A stretch of DNA of 34,944 bases from an uncultured Chthoniobacter sp. (GTDB lineage: Bacteria > Verrucomicrobiota > Verrucomicrobiia > Chthoniobacterales > Chthoniobacteraceae), in assembly GCA_903874975.1 (NCBI GenBank), contig CAIQUL010000011.1, positions 1 through 34,944 of the forward strand, written 5' to 3'. A program made the translations under genes and the position numbers. The notes beneath the pieces are model-generated. The model was not told the origin of the DNA. It worked only from the letters and a program-made list of their open reading frames with translations, and ran no database searches. Shown here in pieces: positions 1-6,760 of this stretch. How positions within the stretch are numbered: position 1 is the first letter of the stretch; every line of letters starts with the position of its first letter.

Positions 1-368
1 TCCTTCACGGCGTCCATCACATCAATGAGCTTTTGCACGGGGAGATCGCGATCCGACCGGATGACCACGGCGGCGGCGGGCTTCTCTTCCCGCAGCGCGA
101 CGAGTTGGCTGGCGAGTTCCGCGAGGGCGAGCGGCTGGCCGTTGAGGGCGAGCTCCGCCGCGTTGTTGATCGTGATGGTTTGCACCATCTGCGGATCGAC
201 GGCGTTCTTCGCGGCGGAACTCGTCGGCACTTGCAGGTCCACGCTGTTTTCCATGAGCGGCGTGGTGATCATGAAAATGATGAGCAGCACGAACGCGAGA
301 TCGAGCATCGGAGTGACGTTCAGCTCGTTGAGCGAGTGCAGGCTTTGGCGGTCGGAAAAGCGGCGCAT
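1..368 (-). CDS. exbD: ExbD/TolR-family biopolymer transport protein (3' end outside window)
   Basis: This is the partner subunit of a proton-driven inner-membrane motor of the Tol/Ton type. The reading frame starts at ATG 366-368 and stays open to the left edge, so 122 residues are visible and the C-terminus is missing. A short cytoplasmic N-terminus is followed by the signature ELNVTPMLDLAF and one transmembrane helix (about residues 20-42). Asp23 is in the place of the channel aspartate that is essential in ExbD and TolR. The rest is the periplasmic domain, ending in sight with a helix around LPVQKLIDVMD. The ELNVTP signature is closer to TolR than to classical ExbD. It lies just downstream of the TolQ/ExbB gene on the same strand, and an inverted repeat fills the junction. 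The start codon is only 4 bp from that repeat and has no clear Shine-Dalgarno sequence. Confidence 0.88.
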   Translation of the reverse strand, partial: MRRFSDRQSLHSLNELNVTPMLDLAFVLLIIFMITTPLMENSVDLQVPTSSAAKNAVDPQMVQTITINNAAELALNGQPLALAELASQLVALREEKPAAAVVIRSDRDLPVQKLIDVMDAVK

Positions 369-372
369 TTCT

Positions 373-473
373 CAAATCCCGAATGACGAATGACGAATGA
401 CGAACGCGGCGGGCGCGCTCTGGCGGATCATTTGGGTTTCGTTATTCATTCGTCATTCCTCATTCGGGATTCG
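373..473. repeat. Imperfect inverted repeat of heptamer units in the TolQ-TolR junction
   Basis: The left arm (373-406) and right arm (440-473) are 34 nt each and match at 30 of 34 positions when one is reverse-complemented. They are separated by a 33-nt GC-rich loop. The arms are built from tandem 7-bp units of the type CGAATGA (three in the left arm) next to the shared block AATCCCGAATGA. On the right the repeat runs outward to about 482 with the motif GGAAATGACGAAT, which contains the TGA stop of the upstream TolQ/ExbB gene. The outer motif is nearly the same as the outer end of the repeats at 4415-4450 and 4805-4840. In the minus-strand transcript the arms would form a long hairpin between the two cistrons. 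There is no ORF in the loop. It could be a gene-less relative of the 4415-4840 element. Confidence 0.85.
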
Positions 474-1244
474 TCATTTCCAAGTCTGTTCCCGCGTGCC
501 GTGGTCCACGTATTTGTGCTCAAACTCGGAGCCGAGTTCCGCGCCGAAGTTGTCCAGCCCGACGATGATCCCGCGCAGCGTGGTGACGAGGTAGTTGTAG
601 CCAAACATGGCGGGAATCGCGACGAGCAGTCCGGTGACCGTGGTGATCAGCGCGGCGCTCACGCCGGGGGCCATCGCGGCGAGATTCGCCGAGCCGGCCT
701 TGGCCACGTCGCTGAAAGTTTCCATCACGCCCCAGACCGTGCCGAGCAGCCCGAGGAAGGGCGCGCCGCTGACCGCCGTGGCGAGCACGATCATTTGCGA
801 CTCCAGCTTCAGCGCCGTCTCGCCCACCGCACGCTCCATCGCGCTGATGACCACGCGCATCTGCGCGGGCGAAATGCGCGGCGCGCTGTCGAGGCGGTCG
901 CGAAACGTTTCATCCACCTCCGCCGAGCCGAGCAGCTGGAAGGTCAGCTCCTGGCAGCCCGCTTTATAGACGGCGAAAAGCGGCGCGCCATCGAAGCGGA
1001 TCTGGTCGGTGTAAATGCGCAGCGGCTGACGGGCCGTGCGGAAGAGCGAGAGGAATTGGTCGCGCCGCGCCTGCGCCCGGCGGATGATGCGGAACTTCGT
1101 GATCATCACCGTCCAACTGAAGATCGAAGCAATAAACAGCGAGAGCAGGACGAGTCGGCCCGGCAGCGTGGATTGCTCGAACGCGAAGATCAGGCTTTCG
1201 GCGCCGCTGGCGGCGAGGAGATGGGGAATAAACGGAGCCGCCAT
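474..1244 (-). CDS. exbB: MotA/TolQ/ExbB-family proton channel protein
   Basis: This 256-residue integral membrane protein would form the channel of a proton-driven motor with the TolR/ExbD protein encoded next. It has a transmembrane helix near residues 28-48 (a LVLLSLFIASIFSW-type segment), a cytoplasmic region of about 80 residues, and two more helices around residues 150-175 and 185-215. These contain the family motifs PFLGLLGTVWGVM and TTVTGLLVAIPA. The architecture and length are closer to TolQ than to ExbB. The C-terminus ends TWK, and the TGA stop lies in the repeat motif GGAAATGAC. The last codons may therefore have been shaped by repeat insertion. The start ATG (1242-1244) is 57 bp downstream of the hydrolase stop, so the two may be co-transcribed. 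No tolA or tolB is visible; they could lie beyond the left edge. Confidence 0.92.
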   Translation of the reverse strand: MAAPFIPHLLAASGAESLIFAFEQSTLPGRLVLLSLFIASIFSWTVMITKFRIIRRAQARRDQFLSLFRTARQPLRIYTDQIRFDGAPLFAVYKAGCQELTFQLLGSAEVDETFRDRLDSAPRISPAQMRVVISAMERAVGETALKLESQMIVLATAVSGAPFLGLLGTVWGVMETFSDVAKAGSANLAAMAPGVSAALITTVTGLLVAIPAMFGYNYLVTTLRGIIVGLDNFGAELGSEFEHKYVDHGTREQTWK

Positions 1245-1301
1245 GAGATGCCGGTTGCTTTAGCGGAAAGTCGCGCGGGATGAAAGGGAAAGCCGGCGGC
1301 G

Positions 1302-2348
1302 TTACCGGCCCGCCGCGGGCGGCTGGGGAAAAGTGGCGGCGCGGACGGTGCGCATCACGGCGCGATATTTTTCGGGTTCTTCGAGGTGCGGGACGTGGTC
1401 GGACTTTTCGAACCACACGAGATGCTTCCCGCGCGGGGCCCGCAGGGTGCGGAAATAGCGCGCGAGCACGGTGGAACTGATGAGGGTGTCGTTGCGGCCC
1501 ATGAGGAACCAGGACGGCACCTCGAGGCGCGGAATTTCGCGGAAGAGATCTGCGGCGTAGATGTCTTTTTCGAGGCGTTGGTAGGAGTGCTCGGCATCGG
1601 CGGGCAGGCGCAGCATGTCGCCGAGCGAGTAGGTGGGGGAGGTCAGGGCGAGGAGGGCGAACCGTGGCGGGGTCACTTTATTCGGCGGACCGGGGAAGAG
1701 TTTCCGGGACCACCGCTTGACGGTTTCCTCGCCCGCGCCCTTCCACGGTGGCGGTCCGGCCTGGGTCAATTCCCGGAGGGCCAGCGGCGCGTGCGACCGA
1801 CGTGCGGCGCGGAGCGCCTCGCGGTACAAAGTGCTTTCCGCCTCGGGGATGTTCACGAACTGGCTGATCCCGACAAAGGCGGCGTAGAGTTGGGGTTCGC
1901 GCTGCACCGCGCGCGCGGCCACGAGTGAGCCCCAGGAGAAACCGGCGAGGTAGATTTTGCGCCCGCCAAAACGGCGCTGCAATGCGCGGCTCAATTCCAA
2001 GGTGTCGCGCGTGATTTGCTCCGCCGTCAGGTCGGGCGTCGGGCCACGCCGGGACCGGCCCGCGCCGCGCTGGTCCCACTGGACGACGGTGAAGTCGCGC
2101 TCGAGGTCGGCGTTGTGATGCGCCACGGGCATCTCCGGGACGCCGGGCCCGCCGTGGACGAAGAGGAGCACGGGGTTGCGGAAGTGGTCATCGCCGCGGA
2201 TCCGGATCGCCTGCGGCACCCCGCCGAGCGTGATGCGCTCCATTTGGGAAATGGACCGGCGCGAGTCGGGCGCCCGCCTTTCCAGGACTGCGCAACCGGT
2301 GAGGGCGAGGGCCGTGAGGAGGAGGAGGGCGCGCGGGAACGGAAGCAT
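1302..2348 (-). CDS. Alpha/beta hydrolase lipoprotein, proline-iminopeptidase-like
   Basis: The 348-residue protein starts at ATG 2346-2348. This start is chosen because it gives a lipoprotein signal (hydrophobic LLLLTALALTGC) with the lipobox cysteine near residue 19; the open frame extends further upstream but into sequence belonging to the divergent gene. The mature part is an alpha/beta-hydrolase fold with the oxyanion motif HGGPG, the strand motif WDQRGAGRS typical of peptidase family S33, and a nucleophile elbow GFSWGS with Ser138. Asp287 (in GRNDTL) and His318 (in SDHVPH) complete a plausible triad. The substrate is unknown: peptidase, esterase or lactonase are all possible. The lipobox predicts a membrane-anchored enzyme in the periplasm. 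It lies upstream of the TolQ/TolR genes on the same strand and is divergent from the GNAT gene. Confidence 0.88.
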   Translation of the reverse strand: MLPFPRALLLLTALALTGCAVLERRAPDSRRSISQMERITLGGVPQAIRIRGDDHFRNPVLLFVHGGPGVPEMPVAHHNADLERDFTVVQWDQRGAGRSRRGPTPDLTAEQITRDTLELSRALQRRFGGRKIYLAGFSWGSLVAARAVQREPQLYAAFVGISQFVNIPEAESTLYREALRAARRSHAPLALRELTQAGPPPWKGAGEETVKRWSRKLFPGPPNKVTPPRFALLALTSPTYSLGDMLRLPADAEHSYQRLEKDIYAADLFREIPRLEVPSWFLMGRNDTLISSTVLARYFRTLRAPRGKHLVWFEKSDHVPHLEEPEKYRAVMRTVRAATFPQPPAAGR

Positions 2349-2446
2349 GGTGGAAGGCGGGCAGCTTCGGGCCGATGTCCCGGAGAAGCGAGCCCGGCCA
2401 GGGCGGGGAAATTTTGCGACGGAAGCGGGAGTGGGGCCGCGGAGTT

Positions 2447-2475
2447 TGACCGTGCTCGCCGAGTCTGTGCATGTT
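2447..2475 (+). promoter_or_regulatory. Possible promoter of the GNAT gene
   Basis: A -35-like TTGACC (2447-2452) is separated by 17 bp from CATGTT (2470-2475), a poor -10 match. The ATG at 2484 would then be 8 nt after the -10 hexamer, about where transcription starts, so the mRNA could be leaderless. Spacing supports the call more than the -10 sequence does. Confidence 0.28.
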
Positions 2476-2483
2476 CTGCCGAC

Positions 2484-3164
2484 ATGGAATCCACCCGGCT
2501 TTTCGAGATTCGCGCCTACCAGCCTGCCGACCGCGCGCGGGTGCGGGAGTTGTGCTGCGCGACGGGTTTTTTGGGCAACCCGATCGACCCGGTGTTTGAG
2601 GATCGCGAGCTGTTCGCGGATTACCTTACGGCCTACTACACGGACTGGGAGGCGGAGAGCTCCTTGGTGCTGCTGGTGAATGGCGAAATCCGCGGCTACC
2701 TCATGGGCTCGCGCTTTCCGCTGCGCCAGCAGTGCTACGCGTTTTACCAAAACATCAGCCTCTTTCTGCGCGGCATTTTCCGCTACCCGCGCTACTCGAC
2801 GGCGTCGAAAAAATTCGTCCAGTGGATCTTTCGCACGGCGTGGCGGGAGGTGCCGGCGGCTCCCCGGCGGACCGCGCATTTTCACATCAATCTGCTCGCC
2901 GATGCGCGCCAGGTGGCGACCTCGCGGGCGCTGGTGGATTCGTATCTGCGCTACCTCCACGCCTGCGGCGAAAAGCGCGTCTACGGCCAGATGGTGGTCT
3001 TCGAGGATCGGCGCGGGGCGAAGATGTTCGAGCGTTACGGCTTCAAGGTTTTGAACAAGTCCGAGATCACCAAATACCGCGCTTTTCACCCGGAGCCGGT
3101 CTATCTCTGCACGGTCGTGAAAGACCTCGACGAGAACAGCCAGTGCTACGCGAAGGCGGGGTGA
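2484..3164 (+). CDS. GNAT-family N-acetyltransferase
   Basis: The 226-residue protein fits the GNAT fold. It opens with FEIRAYQPADRARVREL, the usual first strand and helix. A strand with LVLLVNGEIRGYLMG follows near residues 55-70, then a middle section with HFHINLLADAR, and a helix with SRALVDSYLRYL. The C-terminal part VVFEDRRGAKMFERYGFKVL (about 172-191) corresponds to the last acetyl-CoA-binding helix and strand. The acceptor (small molecule, peptide or antibiotic) cannot be told from sequence. The start at 2484 is preferred because the first strand begins right after it and a possible promoter sits just upstream; the frame is open further upstream but overlaps the divergent hydrolase. 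It converges with the TPR membrane gene, with 3 bp between the stop codons. Confidence 0.85.
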   Translation: MESTRLFEIRAYQPADRARVRELCCATGFLGNPIDPVFEDRELFADYLTAYYTDWEAESSLVLLVNGEIRGYLMGSRFPLRQQCYAFYQNISLFLRGIFRYPRYSTASKKFVQWIFRTAWREVPAAPRRTAHFHINLLADARQVATSRALVDSYLRYLHACGEKRVYGQMVVFEDRRGAKMFERYGFKVLNKSEITKYRAFHPEPVYLCTVVKDLDENSQCYAKAG

Positions 3165-3167
3165 CGG

Positions 3168-4412
3168 TCACTCCGCGGGCCGGCGGAGTGCGGGGACATT
3201 GCCGAGCCAGGTGGTGGCCAGGCAGCCGATGGCGCCGACGGTGAAAATCTGCCGGGCGGTGCCCTGGTCGCTGAGCGGCACCAGATGCGCGAGGGCGGTG
3301 AGCGCCGCGCCGAGCAGGGTGACCGCGGCGACGGTGCCGAAGAGCCAGGTGCCGGGCCGGGAGCCATTGGTAAAGGTCATCGAGAGTGGAAAGGAGGCGG
3401 CGATCAGGCCGATGCCGAGGGTGACCACCGCGGGCCAGCCGAAGGCGAAGCTGGCGATGAGGAGCGCGAGGCCGGGACCGAGCGAGCCGCCGACCGCGGC
3501 GGCTTCCAGTTTCTCCCGCGGGCGGAGCGCGTAGCGGGCGAAGGAGTCGAAGAGCAGAAAGAAATTGCCGACGGGTTTGGCGACCCAGACCCAGAGGACG
3601 AAAAGCATGTAGAGCGCGACGAGGGCGTCGCCGCCGGGAATTTGACCCGCGAGTTTGACGCCGAAATAAAGGCCAATGATGACCGCCCAGCGCGCGCCGG
3701 AGCTGAGGCGCTGCATGAAAAAGCAGTAGCGCAGATAGGTGCGGTAGATCGGCGAGCGGGCGCGGAAGCTGTTGAGCAGGCCGTCGCGGGCGGATTCGAA
3801 GTCGGGGTCGAGGCGGAGGGCTTCGCGGAAGTGCGTCTCGGCGGCCCGGTGCTCGCCGCGCTGGAGGGCGGTCCAGCCAGCGTTGGCGTGGGTGAAGGGA
3901 TCCTCGGGATCGCGGGCGAGCATGCCGGCGAGGTGCGCGGCGTTTTCGGCATTCTTGTTTTGCAGGCGGAGCGCCTGGGCGAGTTGGTTGGCGGCGGCGG
4001 AGTTGTCGGCGTCGAGCGCGAGGGCCTGCCGGGCGGATTGCTCGGCGCGGGGCCATTGCTCGGTTTGCAGATGCGCCTGGGCCTCGGCCGTGAAGGCGCC
4101 AGCGTGCTGCGGATCGAGGCTCAGCGCCGTCTGCGCGGCGGCGAGACCGTCGCGCGGGCGGTCGAGGACGGAGAGGATGTAGCTGCGCAGGACGTGGTGG
4201 TCGGCGTCGTTGGGCTCCTTGGCGATGGCGCGGTCAATGGTCGCGAGCGCCTCGCGTTTTCGCTGCGGCTGGTGGAGTTGGCAGGCGGCGAGCTGGTGGA
4301 GGGCGAAGGCGTCGTTGGGCTCCTGCGCGAGCGCTTCGCGAAAGGCGTTTTCGGCATCGGCGTAGCGGCCGAGGTCTTTGAGCTGGAGGCCGCGGAGGAT
4401 TTCGGGAGGCAT
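3168..4412 (-). CDS. TPR protein with C-terminal multi-pass membrane domain
   Basis: The 414-residue protein starts MPPEILRGLQLKDLGRYADAE. The first ~225 residues are about six tetratricopeptide repeats, recognisable by phrases such as AENAFREALAQEPND, ALSLDPQHA and HFREALRLDPDF. The rest carries about six hydrophobic segments (first around WAVIIGLYFGVKLAG, last around IFTVGAIGCLATTWLG). The TPR part is presumably cytoplasmic and binds a protein partner, but no catalytic motif is seen. It is the last gene of a minus-strand series that begins with an AAA+ ATPase, which also has an N-terminal TPR region. The two may act together, but the S23 element lies between them. The start codon is only 2 bp from the end of that element's inverted repeat, and no Shine-Dalgarno sequence is visible there. 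Confidence 0.85.
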   Translation of the reverse strand: MPPEILRGLQLKDLGRYADAENAFREALAQEPNDAFALHQLAACQLHQPQRKREALATIDRAIAKEPNDADHHVLRSYILSVLDRPRDGLAAAQTALSLDPQHAGAFTAEAQAHLQTEQWPRAEQSARQALALDADNSAAANQLAQALRLQNKNAENAAHLAGMLARDPEDPFTHANAGWTALQRGEHRAAETHFREALRLDPDFESARDGLLNSFRARSPIYRTYLRYCFFMQRLSSGARWAVIIGLYFGVKLAGQIPGGDALVALYMLFVLWVWVAKPVGNFFLLFDSFARYALRPREKLEAAAVGGSLGPGLALLIASFAFGWPAVVTLGIGLIAASFPLSMTFTNGSRPGTWLFGTVAAVTLLGAALTALAHLVPLSDQGTARQIFTVGAIGCLATTWLGNVPALRRPAE

Positions 4413-4414
4413 GG

Positions 4415-4450
4415 GGAAATGACCGATGGAAAATGACCAATGACCAATGG
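4415..4450 (+). repeat. Left terminal inverted repeat of the S23 element
   Basis: The 36 bp begin with the outer motif GGAAATGACC and contain tandem 7-bp units AATGACC toward the inner end. The repeat matches the reverse complement of 4805-4840 at 31 of 36 positions. It starts 2 bp beyond the start codon of the TPR membrane gene (4410-4412) and ends exactly beside the stop codon of the S23 gene (4451-4453). Confidence 0.88.
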
Positions 4451-4798
4451 TCAGGCGCTGCGCGCTTTGCGGATGATGGTGGAGAAGATGGCTTTGAGTT
4501 GGCGGGTTTCTTCCAGAAGAGGGGTCATTGCTTCGGGTTTAGTTGTTCCGCTTTCGATCAGTAGTTCGAGCCAGTATTCGGTCTCGCTGAGTTCGCGCAG
4601 CGAGTCTCCCATTTTCGCGATGAACTCGGCCTTGGAACGTCCCTCGTCAGCCTCGCGATAATTTGCGCCCACCGATGTTGCCGAGCGCAGCACTTGTTTG
4701 CCCATGACCTGCGCGACCGTCGTCTTCGGAAGGCGCGAGTACAGGCGGATGACACGCAACGCGAAAGCCTTCGTCCTCTCCTTCAAATCCCGCTCCAT
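4451..4798 (-). CDS. Four-helix-bundle protein, 23S rRNA-intervening-sequence (S23) family
   Basis: The 115-residue protein is all-helical and fits the S23/IVP family (TIGR02436 type). The hallmark LRSATSVGANYREAD lies near residues 39-53, followed by FIAKMGDSLRELSET and YWLELLIES. Relatives are encoded inside intervening sequences of 23S rRNA, and the accessory protein Avd of diversity-generating retroelements shares the fold; Avd binds nucleic acid and the reverse transcriptase. No enzymatic motif is present. Start 4798 is chosen because GAGGGG lies 4 nt upstream. An in-frame ATG at 4820-4822 would add eight residues encoded mostly by the repeat. Inverted heptamer repeats flank it almost exactly. 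No reverse transcriptase, variable repeat or rRNA is in the window, so neither the DGR nor the rRNA context applies here. Confidence 0.88.
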   Translation of the reverse strand: MERDLKERTKAFALRVIRLYSRLPKTTVAQVMGKQVLRSATSVGANYREADEGRSKAEFIAKMGDSLRELSETEYWLELLIESGTTKPEAMTPLLEETRQLKAIFSTIIRKARSA

Positions 4799-4802
4799 TA
4801 TT

Positions 4803-4808
4803 CCCCTC
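4803..4808 (-). promoter_or_regulatory. Shine-Dalgarno site of the S23 gene, partly inside the right repeat
   Basis: GAGGGG on the minus strand lies 4 nt before ATG 4796-4798. It decides the start of the S23 gene. Four of its six bases belong to the inner end of the right inverted repeat, so pairing of the two repeats in RNA could partly mask the ribosome site. Confidence 0.5.
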
Positions 4809-4840
4809 TGGTCATTGGTCATTCTCCCTTGGTCATTTCC
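4805..4840 (-). repeat. Right terminal inverted repeat of the S23 element
   Basis: Read on the minus strand, the 36 bp begin with GGAAATGACC and carry the same AATGACC heptamers as the left repeat. The TGA stop of the AAA+ gene (4833-4835) lies in this outer motif. The TolQ-TolR junction shows the same arrangement, where the stop at 474-476 lies in GGAAATGACG. Confidence 0.88.
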
Positions 4841-6191
4841 TGATCCCCAGAAACTCCAGCACGTCGTCGTAGAAGCCGCTCTGGTTGGAATAGATTGCGT
4901 AGTTTTTTGCGCTCTCGAACCACGCTTTCGTCGAGGGCTTCACATCTTTCGCAGACTTCAGCAGGTCGTCGGTGCCGAGCGGGATGACGCGGCCTTCGTT
5001 CATGGCGCGGGCGAGGGAGCGCTCGATGGCGATGTCAAAAACGGCTTTCAAATCCGCGCCGGAGAAGTCGCGCGTCTTCTTCGCCACGGCGGCGGCGTCG
5101 AGCGCGTGCATGGGTTTGTTTTTGGCCATGACCTCGATGATGGAGCGGCGCGCGGGCTCGTCGGGCGGCGGGACGAAAAGGATGCGGTCGAAGCGGCCGG
5201 GCCGGCGGAAGGCGGGATCGAGATGCCACGGGGCGTTGGTCGCGCCGAGGATGAGCAGGCCGTCGTTGTCGCCGACGTTGCCGTCCATCTCGGCGAGGAA
5301 CTGGTTGATGAGCGTGCGGCCGGCGCTCTGTTTGAGGTCGTTGCGGTCGGCAGCCAGGGCGTCCACCTCGTCGAAAAAAAGCACCGCCGGCGCGTGGGTG
5401 CGGGCAAGCTCGAAAAGGGCGTGGAGGTTTTTTTCGGAGTTGCCGAGGTAGAGGTCGAGGATCTGATGGATGCCGATGGAGAGAAAGTTCGCCTTGATCT
5501 CCCCGGCGGTGGCGCGGCTGAGCAGGGTTTTGCCGCAGCCCGGCGGGCCGTAAAGCAGCACGCCGCCGCCGATTTTTTTGCCGTAAGCCTTGAAGAGCGC
5601 CGGGTTCTTCAGCGGGTGGATGATCTTCATCCGAATCTCCTCTTTCACGGACTCCATGCCGCCGATGTCGGCAAAGTTCAGCGTGGGCCGCTCGATGTCG
5701 GTGGGACCGACGGCGGGCTGTTCCTCTTTGTCACTTTCGGGCGTCCAGCCCTGGACCGTAACCTTTTCCGGCTCGGCGCGCGGTGGCTCGGCGTGGCCGC
5801 GACCGGTGAGTTCCTTTTCCAAACCGGCGTCGCGCAGCGTGGGGTCGAGGGCCAGCGCCTGGTCGTAGCAGGCTTGCGCGGCAGAGCGGTTGCCTTCGCC
5901 GGCGTGGAGCCGGGCAAGCAGCAGGTGCGCGGGCGCAAAGCCGGGGACGTCGGCGAGCAGCGACTCGATCCGCACCACGGCTTCGCTGGTTTTGCCGGTG
6001 AGGTGGAGCACGCGGGCGACGCCCACTTTGGCCTCCGGCCGCGCGGGATCGAGCCGCTGGACGCGCTCGAAAAGGGCGCGCGCCTCATCGATCGACCACT
6101 CGTCCAGGCAGGACTGGGCGAGGAGGAGGAGGAGCGGGACGTTTTCTGGAGAAACGGCCACGGCCTGGCGGAGTGGGTCGAGCTTGGACAT
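4833..6191 (-). CDS. AAA+ ATPase with N-terminal TPR region
   Basis: The 452-residue protein has TPR-like helices over residues 1-130, a charged linker rich in Pro and Glu, and one AAA+ module of the classical FtsH/CDC48/katanin type. Walker A is GPPGCGKT (215-222, Lys221). Walker B is VLFFDEVDAL, with Asp274 and Glu275. The second region of homology reads NAPWHLDPAFRRPGRFDR and supplies the arginine fingers. A helical lid with DFSGADLKAVFDIA follows. The module begins with LNFADIGGMESVKEEI, like the start of D-domains in CDC48-type unfoldases. No protease domain is fused. A role in remodelling protein complexes is likely; the target is unknown. ATG 6189-6191 is preferred over an upstream in-frame ATG at 6225-6227. 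The last codons AGG AAA TGA coincide with the end of the inverted repeat. Confidence 0.88.
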   Translation of the reverse strand: MSKLDPLRQAVAVSPENVPLLLLLAQSCLDEWSIDEARALFERVQRLDPARPEAKVGVARVLHLTGKTSEAVVRIESLLADVPGFAPAHLLLARLHAGEGNRSAAQACYDQALALDPTLRDAGLEKELTGRGHAEPPRAEPEKVTVQGWTPESDKEEQPAVGPTDIERPTLNFADIGGMESVKEEIRMKIIHPLKNPALFKAYGKKIGGGVLLYGPPGCGKTLLSRATAGEIKANFLSIGIHQILDLYLGNSEKNLHALFELARTHAPAVLFFDEVDALAADRNDLKQSAGRTLINQFLAEMDGNVGDNDGLLILGATNAPWHLDPAFRRPGRFDRILFVPPPDEPARRSIIEVMAKNKPMHALDAAAVAKKTRDFSGADLKAVFDIAIERSLARAMNEGRVIPLGTDDLLKSAKDVKPSTKAWFESAKNYAIYSNQSGFYDDVLEFLGIRK

Positions 6192-6329
6192 GGTCGGGAT
6201 TCTCCGGCGGCAGGCGAGGGGTGACAAGCGGGAGATTTTCGAGAAAATGGGCTATCATCGCGCGGCGAAAAAGCCGTATCTGATGGCACAGCCGCTGCTA
6301 GTTCCCAAATTGCTCAAACCATCTATTCC

Positions 6330-6704
6330 ATGAATTTTCTCGTTGTTGACGATAACCGGCTCCTGAATCGCTTTCTGACCACCTACCTCCGCGGCAAAGG
6401 CCACGTGGCTTCGTCGCTCGCGGACAGCACGAAGGTGGAATCCTGGCTCGATCTGAACCCCTGCGACGGGCTGATCCTCGACATCGGCATGCCGAAAATC
6501 GACGGGCTGACACTGATCTCGCACGTGCGGGCCACGCATCCCGATCTGCCGATCGTGATGTTCACCGGGCTGGGCTACGACGAGGACGCGATGCAGGCGG
6601 CGCGCAAGGCGGGGGCCAATGGCTACGTGAGCAAGGGGCTCGGGCCGTCGGAGATTTATTTGGCGCTCATGCGGGTGCTCGCGAGTCAGCCGGCGAAGGC
6701 GTGA
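6330..6704 (+). CDS. Stand-alone response-regulator receiver domain
   Basis: The 124-residue protein is a complete CheY-like receiver with no output domain. The acidic pair Asp7-Asp8, the phospho-acceptor Asp51 (in LILDIGMP), Thr79 (in MFTG) and Lys102 (in VSKG) are all in place, so it should be phosphorylated by a histidine kinase or act as a phosphorelay intermediate. No histidine kinase is encoded in the window. It is divergent from the AAA+ gene and convergent with the dehydroquinate dehydratase gene. The 138-bp divergent upstream region must hold promoters for both sides, but I cannot assign hexamers there with confidence. Confidence 0.9.
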   Translation: MNFLVVDDNRLLNRFLTTYLRGKGHVASSLADSTKVESWLDLNPCDGLILDIGMPKIDGLTLISHVRATHPDLPIVMFTGLGYDEDAMQAARKAGANGYVSKGLGPSEIYLALMRVLASQPAKA

Positions 6705-6760
6705 ACCGTGCGGCGGGAGCCGAATCGCGCGCGGGGAAAGCGACGCGGTAGTTCAGTTTC

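Larger units (their letters stand above)
4415..4840 (-). mobile_element. Compact inverted-repeat element carrying an S23-type four-helix-bundle gene
   Basis: The 426-bp unit consists of a 36-bp left repeat, a single gene of 348 bp whose stop codon abuts the left repeat, a short 6-bp gap at the gene's 5' side, and a 36-bp right repeat. The repeats match at 31 of 36 positions in inverted orientation. The gene encodes a protein of the family found in intervening sequences of 23S rRNA. There is no transposase. The unit sits between two genes of a minus-strand operon, and the outer end of its right repeat contains the stop codon of the upstream AAA+ gene. Transcribed as RNA, the repeats could pair into a long stem enclosing the ORF, as the ends of rRNA intervening sequences do. 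That it is mobile is inference; the structure is directly visible. Confidence 0.7.

Noticed and set aside
373-473. A small CRISPR array
   Set aside because: The units are 7 bp and arranged as an inverted pair without spacers; no cas gene is present.
2349-3089. Upstream extension of the hydrolase frame to 3089
   Set aside because: The extension lies antisense to the GNAT gene, and the internal start at 2348 gives a proper lipoprotein signal.
4415-4840. A diversity-generating retroelement, because S23-family proteins resemble Avd
   Set aside because: No reverse transcriptase, template repeat or variable repeat is found in the window.
4415-4840. An rRNA intervening sequence in its normal place
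   Set aside because: No 23S rRNA sequence flanks the unit; the neighbours are protein genes.
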